The position numbers were made by a program, and so were the translations under genes. Shown here one piece after another: positions 56,301-64,000 of a stretch of DNA of 64,000 nt. The stretch comes from Caulochytrium protostelioides (taxonomy: Eukaryota; Chytridiomycota; Caulochytriomycetes; Caulochytriales; Caulochytriaceae). Numbering within the stretch: position 1 is the first letter of the stretch; every line of letters starts with the position of its first letter. Under the pieces are notes generated by a model. The model was not told the origin of the DNA, did no database searches, and worked only from the letters and a program-made list of their open reading frames with translations. The stretch is taken from assembly GCA_003615045.1 (NCBI GenBank), contig ML014113.1:62001-126000 (forward strand). The letters are read 5' to 3'.

Positions 56301-57008
56301 GGCGGCACGCGTTCCTGCCGCCACCGCCGCCGTCACGATGGGCACAGCCGTGACGGCCGTCTCGGCCCCCCGGTCAGCGGCCTCCGACGCCCGGATGGCC
56401 GGCGCCGTCATGCTGCGCACGGGGGCCGGGTGGAAGCGACGACCGGCGGCCTCCCGCCCGGCGTGGGGCACATCCCCGTCGACACGCCGTCTGTCGAGCA
56501 CGCAGCCGTCGTCGTCAACATCGTCGCGGTCGTCGTCGTCGTCGCTGTCGTGGTCGTGGTCGTGGTCGTCATCGGGATCGTGGGCGGGCCTGTCGCGGTC
56601 GTCGTCACCCGCGACCACATCGCCGTGGTCCTGATGCGCAAACACATCGTCGTGCGCCTCGTCGCTGAAAGGCACAGCGACAGCGGCGACGGCCGGCGGT
56701 GACGCGATGGCGTCGGTCGTCAGCAGGCGGCCCAACTTCCCTGTCGGCGCGGCCGCTGCAGGGGCGACCCGGACCGTGACGATCGGGTCGGGCCGATGCA
56801 CCGCAGATGCCGGAGGTGGTCTCGGGCGGGGCCGCTGGAACACGAGCAAGGACGACGTCGCCGGCGGCGACGGCGTCAGATGCGGCAAGAGGAGCGGGCC
56901 GTCCGAGAGGAGCGACATGGCCGAGAGCGCTAGGGGATAGGGCGACGGGATGCGGCGGGGAGGCCGGTGCGGCGGCGCTAGCGCCGCCACGGGGGCCGCT
57001 ATGTCCAT
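53370..57008 (-). CDS. ArfGAP-domain protein with split zinc module and partial PH domain
   Basis: This 1212-residue protein is predicted to stimulate GTP hydrolysis by an Arf GTPase. Near the C-terminus, NCLCRDCDAPWPEWV supplies the first zinc pair (C1013, C1016) and AVICEMCAGRHRSRG the second pair (C1109, C1112) and the arginine finger R1117. RSFLLD and LSNGGYAPDEWIGWEG follow, as in the family. The two zinc pairs are normally 16 residues apart; here about 92, owing to a Ser/Thr/Ala-rich insert. Residues about 806-850 (VRFHLISTTETLELYTRD, then a long helix) look like the end of a PH domain. An earlier segment near 272-333 (REGTLTLVRTKNQ) might be its start, with a huge insert between; this part is uncertain. 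The N-terminal third is acidic and Asp-rich. No good splice sites flank the zinc insert. The start is the first ATG of the frame. Confidence 0.78.
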   Translation of the reverse strand: MDIAAPVAALAPPHRPPRRIPSPYPLALSAMSLLSDGPLLLPHLTPSPPATSSLLVFQRPRPRPPPASAVHRPDPIVTVRVAPAAAAPTGKLGRLLTTDAIASPPAVAAVAVPFSDEAHDDVFAHQDHGDVVAGDDDRDRPAHDPDDDHDHDHDSDDDDDRDDVDDDGCVLDRRRVDGDVPHAGREAAGRRFHPAPVRSMTAPAIRASEAADRGAETAVTAVPIVTAAVAAGTRAALVPRANARQSPVSATSPVAWPVAGPRWPPRSSPPDNTPSFAPRLYRPVSTYPPLFFNAANHEPLRALLNAREGTLTLVRTKNQHTCFFAPVQLTHLRMLRRATDTAGVPEAAPPPPAREPMPAAAAAAAAAAATATGILSPEPDTRPSLWKHPAFHRGRAADVAMSVAPPNPLPRGRSGHPASASGGALSTTPGAAAAAEYAVLPPLAERAVGDTSALPAVPSMDVSPPPPPPPPSGSSSAPPPRPEIVTPTHAPSALAVKPGGRLPTVALGLGAPRPSADARDPSQSPPWPTLPQAWTTDVDDAPRPCTAPFPRDAAAPPSPSIGAWATATTTTAAASIATIDRWSSSASSPPLASMASSASLVVSGAPGAAVMDDTRMDAAARSLTPATGPSLARLATLTSSASVAGEEDRLRHGDVAPEPAASWRERERRLEPPRPPRRDRVRRFSWLERPTSGLISPLLNAVSTALNPTEGRASHPLLPIAPSLLSPARFLMSHRAKPTAAKSEPTMMPANAAPVRGEASHGPNAAGSTADASETIGGEGSSSSSHGGGGGPSSHHGGHGPSRASTSSGRVRFHLISTTETLELYTRDADELLAFRLQLDRLRNICLAEAMSDLDAPRTPTPLMPALPPSSRRMPAASSAASDDASTTGRSARGISSAESQARPRRDQGSSASLPELLVPPPVDTAVVGSPATRRAAGGPPHGLATGPADAGSFPPTLASATSPLARSAVLPMTPSTRGAPCLNRSDPKPLPHHDGLCLLWALRERDESNCLCRDCDAPWPEWVVAEVPCAPPAASLSAASTTTASVMTAASSRTFTASPASVSVGSGPRVSDGRRAGASAGMTESMADAWSLLMNTHVSESPGAAVICEMCAGRHRSRGIERARGDGAVRVVVRSFLLDVNAFRDHTSPFYRIVARLSNGGYAPDEWIGWEGVLRHPRAPSAATARSTAAAGVMAHESEYHEATAAIAPAG

Positions 57009-57665
57009 CTCGGCGCGGGGGCCCAGTCAGACGAGGAAGCAGCGCACGCGTCCGGGCCCTGGCGGCGCCAGATCGTGCAGATCGTCGTCGTTTTCAAAGC
57101 GTGAGAACCACCGAATGGGGAAATGAACGAACCAAGCAACCGGAGAGGGTCTGGCAACGGCGATGAATGGTCTGGTATGAGGTCTGAAAGGCCTGATGTT
57201 CCTCGCGGGCCATGGCCAAGCGACACCGCCGCGCAGAGAACGTGGCCGGCGCACGGATGCCAAGAGATCGGAGACCACGTGATCGTTTCCGAGCTGCTGA
57301 AGGGCCAAATTACACCTTGCCGATCCCACCCATCAAGGGGGGGACCTCGTTCACGTGGGGAACCAGCGGGGTGCGACGAGGGAGGGACAAACCGCCAGCG
57401 CTGCCCCAAGCGGCGTGGAAGCGCCTGCCGCCGTCGCCGTCGCGGCTGCCGCTGCCGCCGTCGCCGCTGCCACCGCGCGGAGATCTCGTGGGCGGATGCC
57501 GCCGCCCTCGCGTGCGCCGGCTGCTGAATGCGGGGATGGGCGTGGGTGCGACCGGTATCCGCGACAGCCGCTGCGGAAGCAATGATGTGGTTTAGAGCGG
57601 CATCGCGGCAGGCCGGGGTGGGGCGGACGGGTGGGTCGGAAGGGGTGCCCGCGGAGGTCGGACGG

Positions 57666-57669
<4 letters not shown>

Positions 57670-57720
<51 letters not shown>
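57670..57720. repeat. GACGGC hexamer repeat
   Basis: About eight GACGGC units in a row in non-coding DNA. Confidence 0.88.
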
Positions 57721-57721
<1 letters not shown>

Positions 57722-57729
57722 AGGGCGAC

Positions 57730-57765
57730 CGCGGAGGCGACTGCGGAGGCGACTGCGGAGGCGAC
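57730..57765. repeat. 12-bp tandem repeat, three copies
   Basis: Three units of YGCGGAGGCGAC directly follow the GACGGC hexamer array. Confidence 0.85.
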
Positions 57766-58417
57766 CGCGGCGAAGGCGGTCCTCCCGGGATCGGACGGCG
57801 TGCAGCCCAGCTGATCTGGCAGCTGCAGGGTCGGCGACGGCGCGAGCGACGGGGACGGAACCGAAACGGGAACAGATGGCGCGTGCAGGGCGCAGCGGCG
57901 GCCGCGACGACGCTGGGCAGGGGGAGGCGGCTCGCGATGGCGTTAGCGCAACACCCTTGACATGCGCAGGTGCAACGCTCACCAGCGGATGGGACGCCGT
58001 CCACAGCTCCCGTGGCGACGGCGACGGCAACGGCGATGGCGATGGCCAGACCAGGACGGGGGCTCTGTGGCGCAGCAATGGCCTCGTTTCGGGTCGCACG
58101 ATGGGAGCGGCCGCTGGGCGAGCACGGGATGGGTGGTCCCGTTTGACGCGCGGACGAACGTGGCACGATGCGGTACCATGCGGTATGATGATGCATGGGT
58201 CGCCGCGGGCCCCCACCGTGCGCAAGGATGAAGTCAGGACCGTCTCGTCCGGTCGCATTCGGGGTTGACATAGATCGAGCTGTCAAGCGGAATTCGATCG
58301 GCGATCTGGATGTGGCCGTGGATACCCACGCGTCCAGGGCTGGACAGCCGGGCTCCGCGACGCGGAGCAGGTGCAGTCGACGTGTCCATACACAGCGGAG
58401 CATAGCACAGCATGGAG

Positions 58418-58440
58418 CCCCGCTCCTGAAGGAAGCGGGG
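58418..58440. other. Strong hairpin resembling an IS605-type element end
   Basis: CCCCGCT (58418-58424) pairs perfectly with AGCGGGG (58434-58440). A bulged A and an inner CC/GG pair close a TGAA tetraloop. On the minus strand the order is GGAGG, hairpin, GGCTCC. Subterminal GC hairpins of this form are common at the ends of IS200/IS605 and TnpB elements in prokaryotes. No transposase or TnpB/Fanzor frame is recognisable beside it, so the identity is open. Confidence 0.4.
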
Positions 58441-58779
58441 ACCTCCTAGCCTGTGAGCGGACCACCCGCGATGCCGCCGCCACCACCGCCGTCCCGGCCA
58501 GCACCCCAACCATCGGACGGAAGGCATGGGGGAACGGGGGCAAGCGGGCCCTCTCACAACATCGGCAGGTCGTACAACCGTCGGACGGCATCCTGCTGGC
58601 CCCAGCAAAAGGCGTCACACGCGCCACATCGACCCGGTTCACGCTCGGGATCGCTGAAGCCCTGCGCCACCACGCACTCCCTTCCCCGCAGGGGACGACA
58701 GCACCACCTGGCGGCCTGCCGGTCGGAAGCGCTGCAACGATCGCCTCGTGGCAGGCGCCCACGTGGGCGCTGTCCGTGG

Positions 58780-58800
58780 TGTGGCGTGTGGCGTGTGGCG
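58780..58800. repeat. TGTGGCG heptamer repeat, three units
   Basis: Three exact 7-base units in non-coding DNA. Confidence 0.85.
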
Positions 58801-58860
58801 TGGAGTCAGGCTTCAGCAGGTCCGTCAGCAGTCTGTCACCGCGCCGCAGGATCCGAGATC

Positions 58861-58926
58861 CGACTCCGACTCCGACTCCGACGCCGACGCCGACTCCGAC
58901 GCCGACGCCGATGCCGACGCCGACGG
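58861..58926. repeat. CGACTC/CGACGC hexamer array, 11 units
   Basis: Eleven consecutive 6-base units differ only at positions 4 to 6 (CGACTC, CGACGC, CGATGC, CGACGG). It would encode a repeating two-residue pattern in any frame, but no gene is recognised here. Confidence 0.88.
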
Positions 58927-60750
58927 TCAGGCGCTTCGACTCCGGACGCGCGCCGTGCCGGCCGCCGTGCCGCCGCATCCTGCGACGCGTTCCAGGTGCC
59001 TGGCCCGCCAGACGCCGCTCACGAAGCCGGGCCGCGGGACGCATGCCCCATGCGGCCGGGTAGTCCTTCCGACGCTTGACGGCCCCGGGCTGAGCAGCGG
59101 TTCGTCCGGCAGCGGCCGCACCCTCCTGGGCATGTCACGCGAGCCCGTCATGGTGCGCTTCGGCGGGCCGCGGCAGCCGCTGATGGCTGCCGCTGATCAC
59201 TTGCACGCTGATCGCGTCGAGGATCGCGGAAGGAGGACCGCTCCCGCGCCTCGTTCTGCGACGCCGGGATACCAGCGATCACCGGCATACTTGGCGGTTT
59301 CGCGGTGAGTCACGCGCTCTATTGCTTTCTGGTCGGCTCCATCCAGCAAGAGATTTGGTTCTTGGTATCGCGTGCAGCGCCTCGGCATGGCTTGGGTCCG
59401 TGCGACATGCAGAGAGCATTCCCATTCCGTGCGGCGGACATGTCACCGATGGCCAGCCATCATCGGATCGTCAATGTGGCCGGGAGCCTGCGGAGGCGGA
59501 GGAGGCTTGGACGTGGCGCCATGCCCAGAGAAACCCGGCATCGCCGCGGCGCTCGAGTGGGGCCATCCTGACGGGACAGGCGTCCGGCATCAGGTCATCA
59601 TGGTCCGCAACAGGTGATCGCTCGCACGCGTCGCGCTCTCATCGGCTGATTCTGGTCGATGCTGGTGCTGATCCTCGTCGATGCTGCTGCTGTTGCTGCT
59701 GCTATGGCCTTGGCTGCCGTTGCTGCCGCGGCTGCCGCTGCGGAGGTCCGCCAGCGGCGGCGGTGGTCAGGATGGGCCGCTGCCCCTCCACCGTTCTTCC
59801 CGAAACAGCGGCGGCCACGGCGCGCATCTGGCGGGGCCAGGCCGAGCCGCGCCGCGCCTTCGAACTTACTGTTGGGGGAAGCGGCGGAGACCATCGATTG
59901 GCGTGGATTCCGCAGACTCAGCCCACCATTTCCGGAGGCGGAAGGGAGAGAGGAAGCGGTGGCGACGATGGTGGCGACGGCGAAGGAAAGACCCTGCCGA
60001 GCGCCGCGCTGGGCATGCGCTGCGATAATACATGTTTCGGCGGTTCATGTTTTGCCCAGACAGCACCGGGCGGGCAGCTCCGCGCGCGCACCGTGATGCC
60101 GACTCGCCTGGTGCTTGCCCTGGCGTCGCCCATAGACGCCGCTTCACGCTGCCGGGATCCGCACGAGTCCTTCTCGCGTGCTTTCCAAGCATCACAAACC
60201 GTGTTCAGCTGAATTCCCGTGATTTCCAGCTCCCGCCGCGCCGCTGCTGCCATTTTTGGTTTGGACTCGATTTTGCTCGTTTGTCCTGCTAGCGTGCCGA
60301 AACTCCGGGGGCTCCCCATGCACCGGAACCTGCGCCTCGTACCCGTTTTCGGACGCGAGGATACCGTCTGTCCGCTCCACGCCCGCCGCCGCTCGCGCCC
60401 TGCCGCACCGGCCGCGCCCAGCCTCATAGAACTCTCGTGGCCTGAATCGGATTCACACCGCCGGCCCGCCTCAATCTTTTAGCATCCCCTACCGTCGCCG
60501 TCGCCGTCGCATTCTCGTCATACAATCGTAAACTAAGCGCTGCGTCATCTTGCGTCGTCGACGCCTCCGAGTCTTATCGGAGTTCGATTCACGGCGCCAG
60601 TACTTCGATTCGATTGGTCGACGCCGCTGACTGCCGGTCCTGTCCTCTTTGTCGCTGCCATTCCTGTCGCTACCGCCGTCCGCTGGCCCCGATCTCCTTC
60701 CCCCTTCCTCCCGGCTCAGCGAGCGAGCGAGTCCGGCGAGCAGCCCGAGG

Positions 60751-62058
60751 ATGGCAACGGCTGGGGGCCACCGACTGCCCGACGGAAGGACCGTCCCGTC
60801 CGAGTGGTCGCGCGACTTCCTGGCCACCATCTTCCCCTATGCCTCGTCACCGCCGCCGCCAACGACGCCGCCCATCGGCGAGCCGCTCCAGAATGGCGTC
60901 AACATCGCCGCGATCCAGTATGAAATCCTCCCGCTCTGGCTGATCCTCATCCTCGTCTGGATCGTGCCTGTCACGGCGACCTGGCTGTTCCTGCATGTGG
61001 CGCGCGCCCTGCCGCCCACCACCTTCCAGCGCATGCTCGCCTCGGTCGCCATGATCAGCTACATGTACGTGGTTGCCGCCAACTACTCGGTCGGCATGGC
61101 CATCTTTGACATGAGCATGGGCGTCGGCACGTTTGCGATTCTGATGACGATGCTGCGCTTTATCTGGTACGGACGCGTGCTCGTGCCCGTGCACCGCGTC
61201 AAGAAGGAAGAGCACGTCGGCCACTCGCTCGTGGCGTCGAACGTCGTCATGCTCAAGGACCCCGCCGCGCCGCCCGCGGACGAGCCCATACCGAGTCTGG
61301 TCCAGATGATTTTCCAGGAATCGATGGGATACCAGTTCACGGTTCTGCCGAACAAAGTGCCATGGCGCACCCTGATCTGGAAATACGCGGTCACCCACGT
61401 CGTCGTCGATTTCGTCGTGTGGATCTTCCGCGCGTCGTCGCCGTACCGCTACTCGTCGCGCGCGGGCGAGCACGACCTCTCCGAGCTGCTGCCCCTCGAC
61501 ACGTATCTCCCGCACTGGGCCGTGTACATGATCTACGTGCTGGCCACGGGCACGCTGATGATCCTGATGATCGACCACGGCCTGCAGACATTTATCCTGC
61601 TCGCGCGGCCGTGGCGCCAGCTCGAGGGCGGGTTCAACCACCCGCAGCGCGCCGTCACCTTCCAGGAAATGTGGTCCAAACGCTGGCACCAGCTCTTCTC
61701 GTCGGGGTTCCGCCAGCTCGCGTATCATCCGGTGCGCCGTCGTGCCGGCGCCTTCGCCGGCCTCATGGCTGTCTTCCTCTGCTCGGGGCTACTCCACATC
61801 TGGATCGTCGCTGTGGGCTTCAAGCAGGGCTTCCACGCCCCGACGCTTCTCTTTTTCATGGTCAACGGCCTGCTGACTGCGGCCGAGATCTTCTTCAAGT
61901 GGCGGCCCAGCCGGCTTCGCACCGTCGGCATCTTTCTCTCCCTGGGGCCCCTCTTCACGGGGCCCTATGCCCGCGCGCTCGCCGGCATTCGATGTCGGGG
62001 GAGTCTCTTTGTCATGGGCTGGCAGCTCCTCCAGCGTCTCGTTGGCGCCCTCGCCTAA
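60751..62058 (+). CDS. Wax-synthase-type MBOAT acyltransferase
   Basis: This 435-residue integral membrane enzyme has about eight hydrophobic helices, beginning LPLWLILILVWIVPVTATWL. The fungal wax-synthase domain signature is present as FQEMWSKRWHQLF (304-316) followed by the helix FLCSGLLHIWIVAVGF, whose H349 is the likely MBOAT catalytic histidine. Family members move an acyl group from acyl-CoA to a long-chain alcohol, sterol or secondary-metabolite hydroxyl in the endoplasmic reticulum; the acceptor here cannot be told. The N-terminal ATAGGHRLPDGRTVPSEWSRD stretch is hydrophilic, with no signal peptide. Length is normal for the family. The ATG at 60751 is the first in frame (context cgaggATGg); 34 codons upstream are open but lack an ATG. 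Single exon. Confidence 0.82.
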   Translation: MATAGGHRLPDGRTVPSEWSRDFLATIFPYASSPPPPTTPPIGEPLQNGVNIAAIQYEILPLWLILILVWIVPVTATWLFLHVARALPPTTFQRMLASVAMISYMYVVAANYSVGMAIFDMSMGVGTFAILMTMLRFIWYGRVLVPVHRVKKEEHVGHSLVASNVVMLKDPAAPPADEPIPSLVQMIFQESMGYQFTVLPNKVPWRTLIWKYAVTHVVVDFVVWIFRASSPYRYSSRAGEHDLSELLPLDTYLPHWAVYMIYVLATGTLMILMIDHGLQTFILLARPWRQLEGGFNHPQRAVTFQEMWSKRWHQLFSSGFRQLAYHPVRRRAGAFAGLMAVFLCSGLLHIWIVAVGFKQGFHAPTLLFFMVNGLLTAAEIFFKWRPSRLRTVGIFLSLGPLFTGPYARALAGIRCRGSLFVMGWQLLQRLVGALA

Positions 62059-63439
62059 CAGACCCCCCACCGGTCGCCCTGTTCTCTCGCCCCGTATGGT
62101 ACGCTGTGTCCTCCTCTCACTCATCGACGATAGCATGCGGCGCCGTGCGATGTGGCAATACCCTTCTCTCCTCGTTCCCCACGGACGTCTGCATACATGC
62201 CCTCCTCCTTCGGCGCCCCTCATACGCTTCTCGACCCCGGTTTCTTCACGTGTTCGTTCTCCCGCTCTTCTTCGTTCCTTTTTTTTTCTTAGAGCAGCAT
62301 CCAACCTTCTCATCTCTAAAACAGGGGTCACAGACATACCCATGTACGAAGCCGTGTCGATGGCGCTCATCTCGTCAGTGACGGGGCGCCGTTGTCATCT
62401 GCTTGGATCGCGGCACAGAATGCCATCGCGGCGTGATGAAATTTCGAACGAGATTCGCTCTCCTAGCAATGATGATGATCTTCTTAGACGCTGGTGATGA
62501 TGCATGCGTGACCGTAGATGACGGCGGCAGCACCTGGAGGCGTGGCGCGTGGTTCACGGGGCTCTGTGGCGTCGGCCCCGACGAAGCACATAAAAACCCC
62601 TCAGGGGCCGTCGTGGTACCCGGCCGGGTGGCCCGCCCCCGCGCCCACGCCCGTGCCCGCGCCCACCACTAAGCGCAGGACGCCGTGCATCAGGCGACGG
62701 GGATGCCCAGGCCCGACCGCCATCGCGTCAGCGCCCGCTTCGATGCCATCACAGCCCCACGTGGTGGTCCATGTTGTGTTGTACTGCGCGGAAAGCCTCT
62801 TGTTGAACGGCGTTGACGGCTACTTTCAGACGACCCCGTCGCGGCCGCGGTTACTGCCTCGGCGACGCATCTGCAAGCGCCGTGTCGATCCCTTGATTGC
62901 CTGGCTCAAGAGCGACGCTGCATCCACCTCAACAGCATCGAACAACCTCGTGCTGTGCACGCCGTTCGCCTCGATCTGTCTGTCCGAGGCACGTGCCGCG
63001 CTCATCGCTCATCGCACGGCATACGCCAGTGTGTCCGCTGATTCCCCCCCGCGACGAACAGCGATCTCCCGGCCACCTCCTGCGCCCGTCACCCGCCCGC
63101 CCTGGCGTTTTATTTTCCGAGTCGTCCATACGGCCCCGTTCTGACGCGTTTCTGCAACCAGGGATCGTCGTGTACCCCGTCGAACGCTTTCATCCGTAAG
63201 CATCGGCCCTTCGTGCGCATTCGACGTCTCGGCGCTGACGCGGTCCTCGACCGGCGGTGGCCGATACCAGACGTGTCCGTCACTGGACCTCTTGTTTTGC
63301 CACGTTCCACGTCGCCGTGTGTTTCGTGCTGCGTGGTTGACTGCCATCGTCGTTCCTCATCGTACAGCGACGCCCATCGTGCGACAACGTAATCTGTTCT
63401 GAGACGGACGCGTAGCCCTTCGCCGGTCTCCCCTCCCCG
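62059..63439. other. Intergenic region between acyltransferase and the last gene
   Basis: About 1.4 kb without a recognised gene. A T-rich run occurs near 62279-62288. A GCGCCC/ACGCCC-like tandem stretch lies at 62634-62668. The open frame 62518-63144 has a biased composition and no known domain. Confidence 0.5.
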
Positions 63440-64000
63440 ATGCAGTACCAGGCCGGGGCCAAGAAGCCCGCGGCCGGCGCCGCATGGACGCCGCCGCCGC
63501 TGCACGCGCCGCAGGCCCAGCACCCCGGCACCAGCCAGCACACCTTCATGAGCGGCGGCAATCCCGCGTCCACCAGCACCGCCGGCACCGGCAGGACATC
63601 CAGCGACTACCCCTACGGCGGCCCCCACGCGGGCTACCCGTCGACCAGCGGCCCCGGGACGGGCACGGCCTCGACCCGCCAGTCGAGCGAGTACGGCGAC
63701 CAGAGCTACGCCGGCAGCAGCTACGGCGGCGGCAGCAACAGCTACAGCGGGTACAACCCGTCGCAAGCTGGGGCCAGTGCGGTGCCGCAGGCGCATCCGT
63801 ACGGTCAGCCGAATCACCATGCCGGCGGCGGGATGCAGTTGAAACCGGGCGCATCGCACGGCGCGTATGGCGCCGCGGCGCCGCTGATGGGCGACTACAA
63901 CAGCGGCGGCGGGATGCAGGGCGCCCCCGCGCCCGGCATGCACGACCACTACCACCCGGGCATGCCGCCGCAGCACGGGAACCTGCAGGCTGGCTACCCG
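63440..64000 (+). CDS. Unidentified Gly/Tyr/Ser/Gln-rich protein, 5' part only
   Basis: A frame opens at ATG 63440 (context ccccgATGc) and stays open for 187 codons to the window edge, so the 3' part is missing. The product begins MQYQAGAKKPAAGAAWTPPP and continues as a Gly-, Ser-, Tyr-, His- and Pro-rich, prion-like sequence with repeated YGG, SYGG and GGGMQ units. Codon third positions are strongly G or C, as in the confirmed genes of the window. Such N-termini occur in several fungal protein families, including cell-wall synthases, RNA-binding proteins and transcription factors, so no function is assigned. The opposite strand is also open over most of this stretch, but its translation is Val/Arg/Ala-rich and looks like a shadow. 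Confidence 0.6.
   Translation, partial: MQYQAGAKKPAAGAAWTPPPLHAPQAQHPGTSQHTFMSGGNPASTSTAGTGRTSSDYPYGGPHAGYPSTSGPGTGTASTRQSSEYGDQSYAGSSYGGGSNSYSGYNPSQAGASAVPQAHPYGQPNHHAGGGMQLKPGASHGAYGAAAPLMGDYNSGGGMQGAPAPGMHDHYHPGMPPQHGNLQAGYP

Larger units (their letters stand above)
57009..60750. other. 3.7-kb divergent intergenic region, no recognisable gene
   Basis: No conserved protein was recognised on either strand. The region contains hexamer, heptamer and 12-mer tandem repeats between 57670 and 58926 and one strong hairpin at 58418-58440. From about 60000 onward the sequence is more mixed and pyrimidine-rich, the likely promoter and leader of the acyltransferase gene. Minus-strand frames near the hairpin were checked by eye for TnpB/Fanzor-like motifs; none was convincing. 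Confidence 0.5.

Noticed and set aside
60425-60475. Possible tRNA T-arm (GAATCGGATTCACACCG)
   Set aside because: The loop does not fit TTCRANY and no acceptor or D-arm pairs with it. No other convincing tRNA was seen in the window.
63110-63976. 288-codon minus-strand frame opposite the last gene
   Set aside because: Val/Arg/Ala-rich translation with no domain; the plus-strand frame has better composition and start context.

Overview
The window looks like GC-rich, compact nuclear DNA of an early-diverging, probably zoosporic (chytrid-grade) fungus. The evidence: eukaryotic proteins only; a fungal Nrg1-type zinc-finger pair; a white-collar-type GATA finger; a fungal wax-synthase-type MBOAT enzyme; and, unusually for fungi, SCAR/WAVE, MED25-like and MFSD1-like genes that most yeasts and moulds lack. 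No operons, ribosome binding sites or bacterial features are present. The species is not proven; a Caulochytrium-like genome would fit.

Fourteen protein genes are supported. In order: HSF-type transcription factor (+, 1103-5095), RCL1 rRNA-processing factor (+, 6239-7498), PKA-type kinase (-, 7694-9700), MED25-like Mediator subunit (+, 12875-14992), MFSD1-like transporter (-, 15649-18279), SCAR/WAVE actin nucleation promoter (-, 19068-20474, one intron), cytosolic LysM protein (+, 25950-28358), Nrg1-like C2H2 factor (-, 28792-33525), FAM32A homologue (+, 40040-40739, one intron), GATA factor (+, 44848-47082), Sec7-PH Arf exchange factor (-, 47703-51935), ArfGAP protein (-, 53370-57008), wax-synthase-like acyltransferase (+, 60751-62058) and the 5' end of an unidentified gene (+, 63440 to the window edge). 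Only two introns are visible. Most proteins carry long Ser/Ala/Pro/His/Gln-rich disordered stretches around a short conserved domain.

Functionally the window is rich in regulators: four transcription or Mediator proteins, cAMP signalling, and membrane/actin control (SCAR, ArfGEF, ArfGAP). The ArfGEF and ArfGAP are neighbours on the same strand and could act on the same small GTPase cycle; this is inference from family and position only.

Four long gaps (20.5-25.9, 33.5-40.0, 40.7-44.8 and 57.0-60.7 kb) hold no recognisable gene. They contain GC-rich low-complexity DNA, short tandem repeats of 3-7 bp units, pure T runs, two perfect palindromes and one strong hairpin resembling prokaryotic IS605-type ends. 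No tRNA, rRNA, snRNA, CRISPR array or intact transposon was recognised by eye.
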